Source: Paratinospora sagittata (Eukaryota > Streptophyta > Magnoliopsida > Ranunculales > Menispermaceae). From it: DNA of 64,000 nucleotides. The position numbers were made by a program, and so were the translations under genes. Location of the stretch: assembly GCA_035771175.1 (NCBI GenBank), contig CM069612.1, positions 22,984,987 to 23,048,986 of the forward strand, given 5' to 3'. Below, one piece after another: positions 39,901-50,221 of the stretch. The notes beneath the pieces were generated by a model. It saw only the letters and a list, made by a program, of their open reading frames with translations, was not told the DNA's origin and searched no databases. Numbering within the stretch: position 1 is the first letter of the stretch; each line of letters starts with the position of its first letter.

Positions 39901-42900
39901 CTCGCTCCTCTTAGTTTGTATATTTCTTTTTGATTTAATATATTTTTCTTGTTTTCTCTCAAAAAAAGAAAAAAAAAGGAAATTCATTATTTCTCTACAG
40001 GCTATTGTTTCCCACTGCAAAATAAAGTCACTTGAGGTTGTCAAATAGCTTGAAGTGAAACGCAAAGAGTTGGGAGTTAATACGAACATTATGAATATCA
40101 TGCTACCATTAACTGCTCCTGCTCCTCTTGCCTTCAACACAAGTGATGACAAAGTGAACCATCTCCCTTAAAGTGACAACTTTGACGTAGAGTGTATATC
40201 AACTCTTGAGGGACTAAAGGACCATCCTGGGAGTTGTCTGATCAATCCTAAAAGAAAAAAATATAAATTGGACAAACTTATATATTGAACTCTGTGGTTT
40301 GGTTCTTATCATGAACAGCTCTCACTCGGTTCCACCACTTATATGGTTCTACTTTAGCTGAATATGTACCTTATGAAGGTTCCAATCCACGTATACTTTT
40401 GATAGAACCAATGTTCCTATTATCTGTTCTTGTAGATAATTCCTTTCATTTGAACAGAGTTGTCCATTTTTCTCATCAAGATGCTAATATTAATTATCTC
40501 TTACCATTTGCAGAGATATGTGGCTGATGTTGGAAAAGCTTGGCCAGTGTTGATAGTATGTGGAGGAATTGTACCGCTGTTTTTGTCAATTATCTGGCTC
40601 CTGATGATTCGGCATTTTGTTGCTGGAATGCCATGGATAACAGTTGTTCTCTTTAATGCTCTCATAGTATCGTTCACAATGTTTTACTACATAAAAGGTC
40701 AAGCGCCTTTTGCCATTTATTTCTCCTTTAATCTATGTGGATATATAGTACTTGGTATCAATGGATTGAAACATCAAATCTGTTTCTGGTGTCTGCTTTT
40801 GCTAGCTAGTTTACTATGCATGTAAGCTTTCGACCAATTTACTTGGACTTGGTTATGGGTGTTGGCACATGGGTGCATATATCAAGATCAGACTTGTTCA
40901 TTTCTCAAATTATAGGATACAAGGACTCGAAAAATTTCTAAAAATTTGGTATTTGCACTTAGTCATAGGCTGTGTTGTTCTCCAAGACTAAATTCTTTCT
41001 TCTTTTCTTCAATTTTTTTTTCTTTTACTTTCTTTTCTTATTCCTCTTCTCCTCCTCTTATTTCCCGTCTGCTTCTTCTTACACCTTATATCTATCATCA
41101 CCATCTTGTTTGTCTTTTTTTTTTTTTTTTTCTTAATTTTGCTTCTCTTCTTTCTTTCTTTTTTCTTCTTGATCTTTTTACTTTTTTCTCCTCACTTGTT
41201 GCGTTTTCACCTGTTTATCAATTTTTTTTTCTTTTTCTTTCTTCTCTTCTTTCTTTGAAAGAATCTGCATGGTAGTGTTTAAATCTAGATTCAAAGTGTG
41301 GGAACATATCTGATGTTGTTCTCAGTGTTAGTGTTAATTTCAGCGTTATGTCAACATGTGTACTTTGCCATAGAGTGGAGTCCACGTAATTTGGCTTTCA
41401 ACTTATGCTATCGAAAAATATACCTAGCAACGGATGGGTTCTCTTTGTGGCATTAAGTTGATGGTTGACGCAGCACCTTGGAGAACTTTAATTGTCTATC
41501 GCATTAAATACCTCTGTTTGGAATAAAATTCAAGCTTAATGCAGTATAACAGAGTTTCATTTTCACTGGAGGGTTACTTTTATTCAAAGAAAAGCCATCA
41601 GAATTGGCTGGTGGATACTCTGTCAGATTGGCTTAGGAATTGGGATAATCTTATGTAATTGGTTGAGGTGTTTGTTAGGCAGGGTTTTGAGTACTGCTGG
41701 TACTCTCTCTTCCTTTGTAGGCTGTAATTAGTTTCATTATTTATATGTTTATTATTGTTCCCTCTCAAATCTATATATCTATATATCTATATATATCTAT
41801 ATATATATATAAAAATCTAGACTCTAATTAAAACTGAATAATTTGGATTCCCTTTGTTGATTCTTCTTGAGAATATAATGGAATTAGGCACTATGACCTA
41901 TCGCATGGGGGGGGGGGGGGGGAGGGGGGCTACTGATAAATTTAAATGGTTGAAAGAACGTCTGCCATATATTACTATGAGATAACTGTGGATTAGCATA
42001 TCATCAGTTGATTTTCTTTCTGGCCTTACATGGGAAGCATATATTTGGCGTTTTCTTCTTACTGAAAGAAGGTCAAGTGTTGTAATGTAATAATCTTACC
42101 AGTTTATCCTCTTTATCTTTGTCACGGGACATTAAATGATTACAACCTTGTGCACGATGATAAAGAAAGAATGATAGGATAGATTAGCAACTATCAGTTG
42201 AAGTCCAAATTCCACACTTTATTTATGATCATTTCAAACACTTAGATAGGTACATTGAATCCTATTTCATTGTTGAGCCCAACATTGATCAACTACGTCT
42301 TCATGTAATGTATTAGTTTTATTTGTCATTATTCATAAATCCCAAGTCTCCGAGTTTGTCATAATTTCTGAACAAAATTAATCAGTGATTACAAAAATTC
42401 TCTGGCCTTAAGGATGAAATTTCTTTCATATTTTTTAGTTTATAATAAGGTTCCTGTGGAGAAGCAAAAGCGGTTGAATTCATTATGGTGTCAAGGACTT
42501 GCAATCGGGCTATTTTGAAAGACAAGATTGTTGAATACTGGACGTATTCAATTGTGGTTTACAATTATGGCTTCGACACCTGGTCATTTGAGATTATCTC
42601 CTAGATAAAGGAAGGAAAGACAAGAGTCAAAATAAAAATGGGCAGTGATTCAAATCAAGATTTCACTGGTACCCTATATCAAAATCAAAGTACGAAAAAA
42701 AAAAAAAAAAAATGGAGTCAAAAGGCTTGCAATCCTGGCTATTTTGAAAGACATGATTGTTGAATACTGGACGAAGTGTCTTTTCTTATTTTACTTTTCT
42801 CATTTAGTTCTCTCATAAAATACTTTAAATACTGATTCAAGTATCTTTTTTTCATCTTTCCTTGCAATCCTTACTTGCTATAAATTATGTCCAAAATTCA

Positions 42901-45900
42901 ATGTGATTTCTGTAATTATCTCAAGGATAGTGGGTTCATGTTCTTTAGTGTGTTAGATGCTGGTTTTGCTTCAATTTTTGCAAATGGAATATAATTCTGA
43001 TTCTCTTTTGTATTTGACTTTTAGCTGGATGGATTGGTAATGATGCCATCTCCCCCATTATCGGTGAGCACGATCCATATGTTCATGTATCTGGAAGGGT
43101 CGGTGAGCAAAGTCTACCACTTTGAATTTGAAAGCTATTTATTCAATGTGTTCGGCTGATTATGCTTGTCTTTTTCAGGAACAAAATCACTTTCAAGCTG
43201 TTACTATTCTTACGACTCTCATAATGATTGTTTCTGTCCTTTCATCTATAGCCATTGTCCGCCGCATCCTAATGGCAACATCTGTCTTAAAGGCAAGTAA
43301 TGGTTTCAAAATACTTAAAGGGATCTAGGTTGCAATTGAGTATGACATGAGCTGTGTGGACAGATTTTTGCAACATCACCCATAAAATTTTCCGCGCCTA
43401 CTTGCATGCGTTATAGTATTATGTTAGTAGTATACTATTTGTTGATCACTTTTAATTGTTGCATCCCTGTTTATTTTGATTTCCATCTACCAGAAATTGA
43501 AATTCTATAATTTTCTTTCGTCACAGTTTTTGTTCTAGCTGGAAAGTTTGGGAAAAAAGTTTGCTTTTGTTTGTAGGTTGGGTCAGTTCTAGCAATCTCT
43601 CTCTAGGTTATAGTTTTGGGGAATGGGCTTTAAACTGGAACAAGATTCTGACCTCACTGTAATTCTCATGGGATATCTCATCCCCTACTTTTGTGCTCTT
43701 TTTATTTTTAATACTTATCTATGTTTCTAGTAAAAAAAATAAAAATAAATCCTCACTATATAATATTTCTATCTATAAAGGGAATTCAAGTATTAGCTGA
43801 TTGAAACTATATGGAAATTTGCTACTTTCTCATGAAATTTCTTTTATCTTTGTGCAGGTTGCTGCCAAGGTCATTGGCGAGGTTCAGGCTCTCATACTTT
43901 TTCCTGTCATACCATATACTATTCTAGCTATATTTTTCATGTTCTGGTTTTCAGCAACCCTCCATTTATTCAGTGCTGGTCAGGTTCGCCAGAATGATTG
44001 CAAATCTAATTGTTGTGCTTATGACCTTGGGTTGAACAAAGTTACGTGTGATAGATGCTGTGGTTACAGCATTCACTATACTCCTCATATTGCGGTTGCC
44101 ATCCTTTTCCACCTTTTTGGGTGTTATTGGGCTACACAGTTTTTTATTGCAAGCTCATCGACTGTTATTGCGGGTTCTGTTGCTTCGTACTATTGGGCTC
44201 GTGGTGGAACATTGGTAAGCTGTTATAATAAGTGCTATTGTTCATGAATTTGAGACGTTTCAATTTTGATGAGCCAGGAATTTTCAATAATATTTTTAGT
44301 TTGTTATCATGTTTTTGATTGTGTGAGGTTTGCAATATACATCTTTAACATATTCTGGTCTCAATTTAGGCTGGGTGCCTCATTTGAGGTTGGGTTTCAT
44401 TTGTTTGTTTCTTTTTTCTCTTTAAGGAATTAGGAACATCTCTAGCTTTCATAGGGAATGTAGTTATTTTTTTGCAAGAAATTAAGGCTGCATTTGGTTT
44501 GCGATTCGGATATAGTTTTCTGTAACTGAAATTTTGAAAACATGGAAAACACGTTTGGTTTATTCAATTCGGAAACAGTTCTTCAAGATTTTACTTAGAA
44601 AACATATTGTTATCAGAAAATGATAAGAAAATTGTTTTGTAAATTTTCACTTTTTGGATTGTATTCCAGTTTTCGGATCACGAACTAAACGCAACCTTAA
44701 CTATTTATACAAGTTACCTTTTTTCTCATTTTTGGATGTTGTCAAGATACACTAAATGATTCATGAACTACATTCTGAAACGTATTTGACTTTTGAGATT
44801 CAGTAAGTTTCATGTTTCCTTTTTCTTCACATGATTCTGATTGAACACATTGGGATTGATAAATGCAGCAAGATATTACATTCGTTCCAGTGTTTTCCTC
44901 AATGAAGCGGCTTATGCGTTATAGCCTTGGTTCTGTAGCTCTTGGCTCTCTGATTGTATCACCTCTTGAGACAGTTCGATATATATTTGAGTTGATTCGT
45001 CGCAAGCTCAAGGGTTCTAATACTACATCCCGTCCTTCTCAGTGCTGCCTTGGTTGTATTGGTTGGACTATCAAATCTGTCAACCGCAATGCCTACATAA
45101 TGGTAAATTGGAATGAGGATTTTTACTCTTATTGATGAATACAATTTCTTGTAAAAAAAATGAATGAGGATTTTAAAACTTGTCAGGCAAGGTGTAATTT
45201 CATGGGCTTGATTTTAAACCAATAATCCTGTGCGGCACTTAGACACTCTTATCCTTTATCACATGACTAAGTCAACCTTACCCACAAGAAGTCAAGGAAA
45301 GTCTTGGCAAAGAGATCACAAAATTGAAAATAATGAGGATTGTATTAAAATCTCAAAGTTTACAAGAAGATTCTTTTTACAATAGAACCTCTCAATTCTC
45401 TCTTGCTTGGTTACAAATGGGAGGGAGGTCCTTCCCTTTTTATAGGGCTCTATGGAGGCTTCTGGATTGTATACACGTATAAGAGGTTAGGAAGTTTCTG
45501 GAATATTTATAGATACAACTTTGTGGAAACTTCTTATAGTAGATCTTTTCTTAAGTTCCCTAGAAGCTTCTAGAAATTCATCACATATTTGGGTAGGATT
45601 TAAATATGGGCTTACTTTAATAAGTTCAAGGCCCATAATCTTGGGCTTAAAACTCTTGGTCCGTGACAATAAGCCTCTCATTTTTTCAAATCGTGACATG
45701 CTTCGATGGGACCTGTAGGGTTTAGGGTTTAGGGAGTATTAGGTCACTGCCCACATTCTTGTTTATAGGAAGGGCTACATAGATTTCTTCACATACTTCT
45801 TGACAAAGTACTTCTAGTTTAATCATTGTTAACTTTTGATCACTGTGAAAATATGTTTTGATTCCATTACCTTTGCTGCGTGCACAGATTGCCATTACGG

Positions 45901-48900
45901 GTAAAAGTTTCTGCAAAGCCTCTCAAATTGCTACTGAGTTGATCATGAATAATATCCTTCGGATAGGGAAAGTGAACGTGATTGGAGATGTTATTCTCTT
46001 CCTTGGGAAGTTGTGTGTGAGCCTTTTCAGTGCTGTGTTTGCATTCCTCATGTTGGACACTCATAAATACAGATCCGCGCATAATAAAATCTCTTCCCCG
46101 CTATTTCCAGTTCTGGTGAGTTTTCTGTTCCAGCCTAGAATTATTGCCTTTAGCTGTTATTATCAATTTGTAATGTTCAACAAATTTTACTATTAGATTT
46201 CTTTGCTGAGTTCAATGCTGGGCCAACCTGTTAAATATTTTGGTAAAAACAAGTGGAAGAATTTTTTTTTTAAAACACTATTTTGCCATAAAAGTGGAAG
46301 CATTTAACATTAGAGATAAGGTTTCTTTTTGATCCTATGAAACAAAACAAGCAAAAAAAGCTCCTTTTTTCATTTTAGTACTGTTTCATAACATAAATAT
46401 TAGAAACAGAGGCTGAACTCTACCCTATAGAATTGCTTGAATTAGGGATAATCAGCGGGTTGAAACCAATAAAAAGTTTAATACACAATCCCATCTAATA
46501 TAGATTGGACTTTAAAAAATAGTATCCAATCCAAACCAAACTTACATAGGGATGGAATCCAACCAAACCAATCCAATCGTTGTAGATTTAGATTCAATAT
46601 GAATCCAATCCAATCCAATTATTCAATTTTAATTACAATTTACCTAATCACATATGAGTACCATGCATATTTAAAATGTGTGTCCAAATATCTCAAACAT
46701 TCTAAAGATTAAATATATTGAACTAGTGGGCATAGTGTTGAGTTTTTTTTGGCTCAAACATGGATTCCTTGTTGGATTAGAACATAGAACATGTATTTAT
46801 AAAGTAATTAGGACTTACTAAATATGGGATAGTTGTTTTACGATCTAGTTGTATTTGAATAAGGAAAACCATGTTGGTGTAGTTATATTAGAATGAAGAA
46901 TTCTTGTTGGTCACAATTTCTAAATATTGTGGTTGGAGAGTCTATAAAAAGGAAGTCTCTCATTGTTTATTGATCAATCCCAACTAGTGAGTAAGATGTA
47001 GAAGAAGGTGAAAATTGGTCCTTGGAAGCTTTGTGAAAGAGAGTAGAGTTTAGAGCTTGTGCGGGTGATGCGGTTTGAGTTCTAGTTTTATTTTGAGTAT
47101 TCTCTTTTTGTTCGTCTTCTTTACCAAGGTTTTGGATCTATGGACCATCTAGTGTAGAAGTACTTGACGTGTTTCATTCCTCTGAGATACTTGTTAATTG
47201 ATAGTTTTTCTACATAAATCTTCGTGTTGTGGGTGTTTCTCTTTATTGTTCTTTTCTGTGTTGAATCTATGAGATTTGAGGGCTTGAGGTGTTTATCCCA
47301 GCACATGGACTAGTGGTTTATGGGGGTGGCAAATAAGTGATAAAGTTCAGATTTCAGCTTCTGGCAATCTGCATCTATTCCATATTCTTGCTATTTGTTC
47401 TGTAGCTCTCCTTTTTCCCATTCACCAGAATTGTTTTTCTTCTTCATTCTTCATAGATATCAAACAATCAATAAGACAACTTTAAATAAGTTTGCTAGTC
47501 TCAAATTCAACCGAATTTCCTGCTTCTGGGAAATCATTTGTATTCTTCAAGAATCAAAGTAGGTACTTGTTGTTGGTTGGTGTTGTCAAGAAGATGAAGG
47601 CCAGGTTAGGAAGAAAAAAAATCCTAAAGATGATAGTTGTTGAGGCGTACCCAAGTGTGACTCGAGGTAGGGAGTAGCTTGGGTGCCTCGGTAAGCACCC
47701 AGACAAGGCACATTCTGGCGCCTGCATGAGTTGTACATGCGTTTTTAATGCATTTATACCATTTTTTTTGGAAGGCACTTCCTAACCCTATTTGGTCCAG
47801 TTGGATAATTTTGATCCATCCTTTTAGAAGGGACTTTGGGCCTTGGCCCTTTGCTTTTAATACTGGCCTTGATATTAAGGGGCCAAGTGAGTATAAAAGG
47901 AAAATCTACAATAATAATGGTGTGTGGAATTCATCCAAAATGATAATATGTGAAACACACATGATTGTTTGTCATTGAATTAGCTTAATCTATTTGAAAT
48001 AAGAGTTGGACTTAGTTTTATTAATTGATTTCCTGTGATACTTAAATTAACTTCGAAATATAAAAGCTCTTTGAAATAGGAAACAAAAGATAAAAAAACT
48101 TGAGAGAAAAATGTAAGACCAAGAATTGAAAAAAAGAAGAAGAGATTGAGTCCGTCAAGGGCATCAGTTTATTATACATGTAATATAAATACTAAGTGCA
48201 TGGCTTTGACGGCTGGCAGGCTGTGCTAGGCTGAAATACCTTGGCCCTCATCTTAAAGGGTTTTGAAAAATTTAGCCTCATGGCCTGTGGGCCACCTTTA
48301 CATTGTTCAAGCTCACATTTTTGAAGGGTCATGCTTGGGACACTTGGGAAGTTAGACGCAATAGAAACACGGTCTCCTCGAGTCCACATAGCATTGTTGA
48401 TTTTGAAAGCGTTAGGATTGGCGCTAGATCCCTCCTCAACTCAACTCAATAAAGCTTGTTCTTAACTACATGAGTTTGGTTACATGAATCCACTTTAATT
48501 TTTTTTTATTCGAACCTTTTAATTATCATTATATGAATATTCAATTAAAAAATGAAGTTAACATGATGAAAATAGATAGAGGCCTCTACTAAGTTTTATT
48601 AAGGGGTAAGTCGACATTTATAATACAAAATAGTTATATCTTTCTCAATTATCTCCATTCATGCTATTTTAGGTATTTTTTTTACTAGTATCATTATTGT
48701 GAATGGTTATAACAAGTCATTCTTTCTAATTGACGCATCTTTCTAATTGAAGCATCTAATGGTCTTCCTTGTCTATGTCCAAACCATCTTTAATCAGTTA
48801 TCTCATTGTTATCTCTAATTGGAGCTACGTTTACGATTTTTCGAATAAGTTCATTTTCTAATTTTATCTTTAAACGTTTTACCACACATTCATTTCCTAG

Positions 48901-49251
48901 ACCCTTCATCGCTAAGTCAAATTTGCATCTCTATTGAGACATGAGACTAGGTAAAACCTGAATTTCCAAGCTTGACAGAAAAAAGATAATTTACACTGAA
49001 AAAAATTTGTGGATAATTGGAATGTTCTACTCATGTCATATGCATGTTGTATGCAGGTAAGTTGGTGGCTGGGCTATATTGTTGCCACCCTTTTCTTTGC
49101 AGTGGTGGAGATGTCGATCGATACTATAATACTCTCGTTCTGCCAAGATTCTGAGGAGCACCAAGGGACTGCTCAATATGCACCACCCCTTCTCATGGAG
49201 ACCCTAAATGACCAAAATGATTTGCAGAGACTCACTCATGGATCCTCCTGA
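34000..49251 (+). CDS. CTL1: Choline transporter-like protein, CTL1/CHER1 type
   Basis: Multi-pass membrane protein of the CTL (SLC44-like) family; Arabidopsis CHER1/CTL1 is needed for sieve-plate pore formation, membrane-lipid balance and trafficking. Ten exons: 34000-34205, 36964-37322, 37897-38042, 40514-40697, 43025-43098, 43179-43292, 43858-44214, 44869-45102, 45888-46115, 49057-49251; 698 residues. Visible features: N-terminal Gly run, first TM at about residues 41-60 (VFLIIFIAFWVAMIV), a large Cys-containing loop (YGLDYKGNVCGNKHAHPDLR, then CPFPSDD), the TM cluster from WPVLIVCGG onward, the CCAYDL/CDRCCGYSI cysteine motifs, FHLFGCYWATQFFIAS, and the final TM FFAVVEMSIDTIILSF. Intron 6 is GC-AG and intron 5 has a GTCGGT donor. 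The very large introns are filled with retroelements. Assigned from remembered near-full-length similarity to CHER1. Confidence 0.94.
35270..35840 (+). mobile_element. LINE C-terminus/3' end with nested TRIM
   Basis: The frame from about 35618 reads FDASVRKND, then NNKGRGRPKIT, then KKDLISCNLNAY, then ALDRAEWRKWIHVADP, interrupted by stops. This is the well-known tail of plant RTE/L1-like reverse transcriptases. The upstream part (CGACTAAGGTGGTTCAAC, 'LRWFN') is separated from its continuation (AGGTGGTTTGGAGAC, 'RWFGD') by a TRIM-like element. It lies in CTL1 intron 1. Confidence 0.65.
35338..35593 (-). mobile_element. TRIM-like element nested in LINE (CTL1 intron 1)
   Basis: On the minus strand: a ~79-bp LTR (35515-35593, TGTTAATATT to TTTCTAACA), then the PBS TGGTATTAGAGC (35503-35514, near the initiator-tRNA-Met complement TGGTATCAGAGC), a short interior, a purine tract GTGAGGGGGAGTG (about 35371-35383) and a truncated second LTR (35338-35372). 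The two LTRs share tatatcaagcgaagatagat and the TATTAACA end. There is no room for any protein. Confidence 0.65.
36097..36275 (-). mobile_element. Truncated TRIM-like element (CTL1 intron 1)
   Basis: LTR-like TGTTAGAAATCACTTGACTT and then 'gttgataggtagcccaacaatatatcaaactatt', followed by the pyrimidine complement of a purine tract (cgctcccccttatgtg) and part of the interior (catgcaaatgg). The second LTR and the PBS were not found. Confidence 0.5.
37625..37700 (-). mobile_element. tRNA-like SINE head (CTL1 intron 2)
   Basis: On the minus strand 'attagctcaacggttcac' fits a Pol III A box and 'ggttatgagttccaaact' fits a B box about 30-35 bases later. No tail or target duplication was defined. 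Confidence 0.35.
38120..38185 (+). repeat. LINE 3'-end fragment (CTL1 intron 3)
   Basis: Reads gacaggtgcataggaaatgc, then 'aaccaatcctatgtagttgggaaaaaacttagttgagttgag': the last segment of the recurrent LINE tail. Confidence 0.55.
38303..39260 (+). mobile_element. TRIM-like element interrupted by a LINE (CTL1 intron 3)
   Basis: Left LTR 38303-38379 (TGTTAGTGGTAGCTTGATAT to TTATCTAACT), PBS TGGTATCAAAGC at 38380-38391, a short interior including 'aggttcaagcc', then a foreign LINE piece, then purine tract 'gaggggaga' and right LTR at about 39183-39260 (TGATACTTTGATATACATTG to TTTCTAACTA). Without the LINE the element would be about 300 bp. Confidence 0.6.
38470..39115 (-). pseudogene. LINE 3' fragment with zf-RVT domain
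   Basis: A minus-strand open frame ending at 38843 carries FCCQDGEYLDHIFFSCNFAR and then RIWHKW, the zinc-finger-like domain after plant LINE reverse transcriptases. A one-base frame break follows (LWSLW / KRNSRIFN), then stops, then a 3' poly-A that appears as a T-run at about 38480-38500 on the + strand. It is inserted in the interior of a TRIM element. Confidence 0.7.
39828..39994 (+). mobile_element. Short 5'-truncated retroposon with target duplication
   Basis: A segment ending in tctctcaaaaaaagaaaaaa is bounded by direct repeats aaactcattatttct (39828/9-39843) and aaattcattatttct (39980-39994). This is the hallmark of L1-type target-primed insertion. It lies in CTL1 intron 3. Confidence 0.6.
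41907..41929 (+). repeat. G16-A-G6 tract
   Basis: Sixteen consecutive G, one A and six G in CTL1 intron 4, in otherwise AT-rich DNA. In the sense transcript this could form a G-quadruplex. Homopolymer length may also be an assembly artefact. An AT microsatellite lies just upstream (about 41770-41810). Confidence 0.85.
42485..42773 (+). repeat. 60-bp direct repeats around a poly-A-ended segment
   Basis: About 60 bases (ttgcaatc--ggctattttg then aaagaca-gattgttgaatactggacg) occur at 42485-42544 and again at 42712-42773 with a few differences. The 167 bases between them end in A18 at 42695-42712. It lies in CTL1 intron 4. Confidence 0.75.
43293..43857 (+). other. GC-AG intron (CTL1 intron 6)
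   Basis: The donor reads AAG|GCAAGT and the acceptor tgtgcag|GTTGCT. Only this joint keeps the conserved SVLK-VAAKVIGE sequence in frame. The donor has the strong AG|GCAAGT context typical of functional GC-AG introns. Confidence 0.8.
43560..43745 (+). mobile_element. LINE 3'-end fragment (CTL1 intron 6)
   Basis: Shares with the LINE at 51.17-51.33 kb the order 'tagttttggggaatgg', 'aactggaac', 'gggatatctcatccc' and an A-rich end (aaaaaaaataaaaataaa). The bases encode a FGEWALNWN-like tail. It begins about 270 bases after the GC donor. Confidence 0.6.
44482..44700. mobile_element. Tourist-like MITE (CTL1 intron 7)
   Basis: Terminal inverted repeats GGCTGCATTTGGTTTGCGAT and (from the other end) GGTTGCGTTTAGTTCGTGAT, flanked by TTAA at 44482-44485 and 44697-44700. 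The 211-bp non-coding interior and TTAA/TAA target site fit a PIF/Harbinger-derived MITE. Related copies lie at 19.6 and 63.7 kb. Confidence 0.7.
45229..45668 (-). mobile_element. Solo-LTR candidate (CTL1 intron 8)
   Basis: On the minus strand it starts TGTCACGGACCAAGAG and ends AGTGCCGCACA (TG...CA), with a TATA box CCTATAAAAAGG in the middle. No second LTR, PBS or gene is adjacent. The flanks (aatcc/ataag) do not show a target duplication, so the ends may be slightly off. Confidence 0.5.
46736..47303 (+). mobile_element. Solo-LTR candidate (CTL1 intron 9)
   Basis: 568 bp starting TGTTGAG and ending CCCAGCA, with flanking 5-mers CATAG and CATGG (one mismatch), and a TATA box tctataaaaagg near 46941. 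The pattern fits a solo Ty1-copia-like LTR left by recombination. The LTR family was not recognised. Confidence 0.5.
48430..48990 (-). repeat. Inverted LINE 3'-end fragment (CTL1 intron 9)
   Basis: ctcaactcaactcaataaag, 'cttaactacatgag', 'tacatgaatccactt', then 'taagtcgacatttataat' and 'gttatatctttctcaattatctccattcat': the reverse complement of the recurrent LINE tail, extended here further into the element. Confidence 0.6.
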
Positions 49252-49924
49252 AAATATCTTTACTTATGTGCTTCTGCTGCATATTACTACTCAAAAGTGG
49301 AAAACCAGAAAGCTTAAGATAAGATCAGGTTTTCTTTTCAGATCCATTTCTACCATCTTTTTGTTGCCACCTTGCTCTAGTGCCCTGTAATCTTCATTAG
49401 GCTGTTATATGCCTTCCATCTGAATTTTCCCTTATTTTCAATGTATATATAGAATGTCATACAAATCATTATCCAAAATATGGATAGAAATTTTGGATCT
49501 TGGTTTTCTTACCACTATTTTTAGTGTTCCATGTCATAAGACATGGATGAAAGCAATGTGGCAGGATATCCTGTTTGTTATAAGCATTAACCATGCATGC
49601 TTATAAATTATAATATTAACTTAGTTGTTGGAGAAAAAAAATGGTGACAGATACCAGTTAAAGGTTGTTTACTGATCCATTTTTAATAAAACGAAAAATT
49701 CAAGTAAATAAAACAGTAATCAGATTGCTTCTTTTTTTTTTTTTTTTTTTTTCCTTGAGAGTCAAATCAGTATATTTTGGTAAAGACACTTCAAAGCTCA
49801 AATTGAAATGCAAATGGTTAGCCTTGTTGAGATTTGAATCATGTATGTACAAGTTTAAATATCAGATTTCAATCTCAAAATGGGGAGATGAAGCTCTTTC
49901 CAAAAGAAGGGCTAGCTTAGATCT

Positions 49925-50170
49925 CAACTCAATGTGATGACTTCTTATTTGATAAACTCTTTAACTCCATGAAACCTTTTCCTTACCACGAGTAGTACTC
50001 CACGAATCCACTTCTTTCACTTTGTTTTATCAAGAGCTAAGTCAACATCTATGTTATGAATAGTTATATCTTTTTTAATTATCTCTATTCATGATTTTTT
50101 AAGTTTTTTTCTATCTCTATTATTATTGTGAACTAGTAATAGAGGGTACTCCTCTTAATTAACACTTTTA
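49925..50170 (-). repeat. Inverted LINE 3'-end fragment (between CTL1 and P450)
   Basis: Reads ctcaactcaatgtgatgac through 'ctccacgaatccacttctttcactttg' and 'gagctaagtcaacatctatg', the inverted LINE tail. The rest of 49252-50452 is 3'-UTR and AT-rich sequence with no gene. Confidence 0.6.
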
Positions 50171-50221
50171 ATGGTCTTGATATGAAACTATTATTTCGAT
50201 CTTCACATACCCAACAAATAT

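Noticed and set aside
40946..41275. 109-residue Phe/Ser/Leu-rich frame in CTL1 intron 4
   Set aside because: It is the translation of a pyrimidine-rich tract, not a gene.
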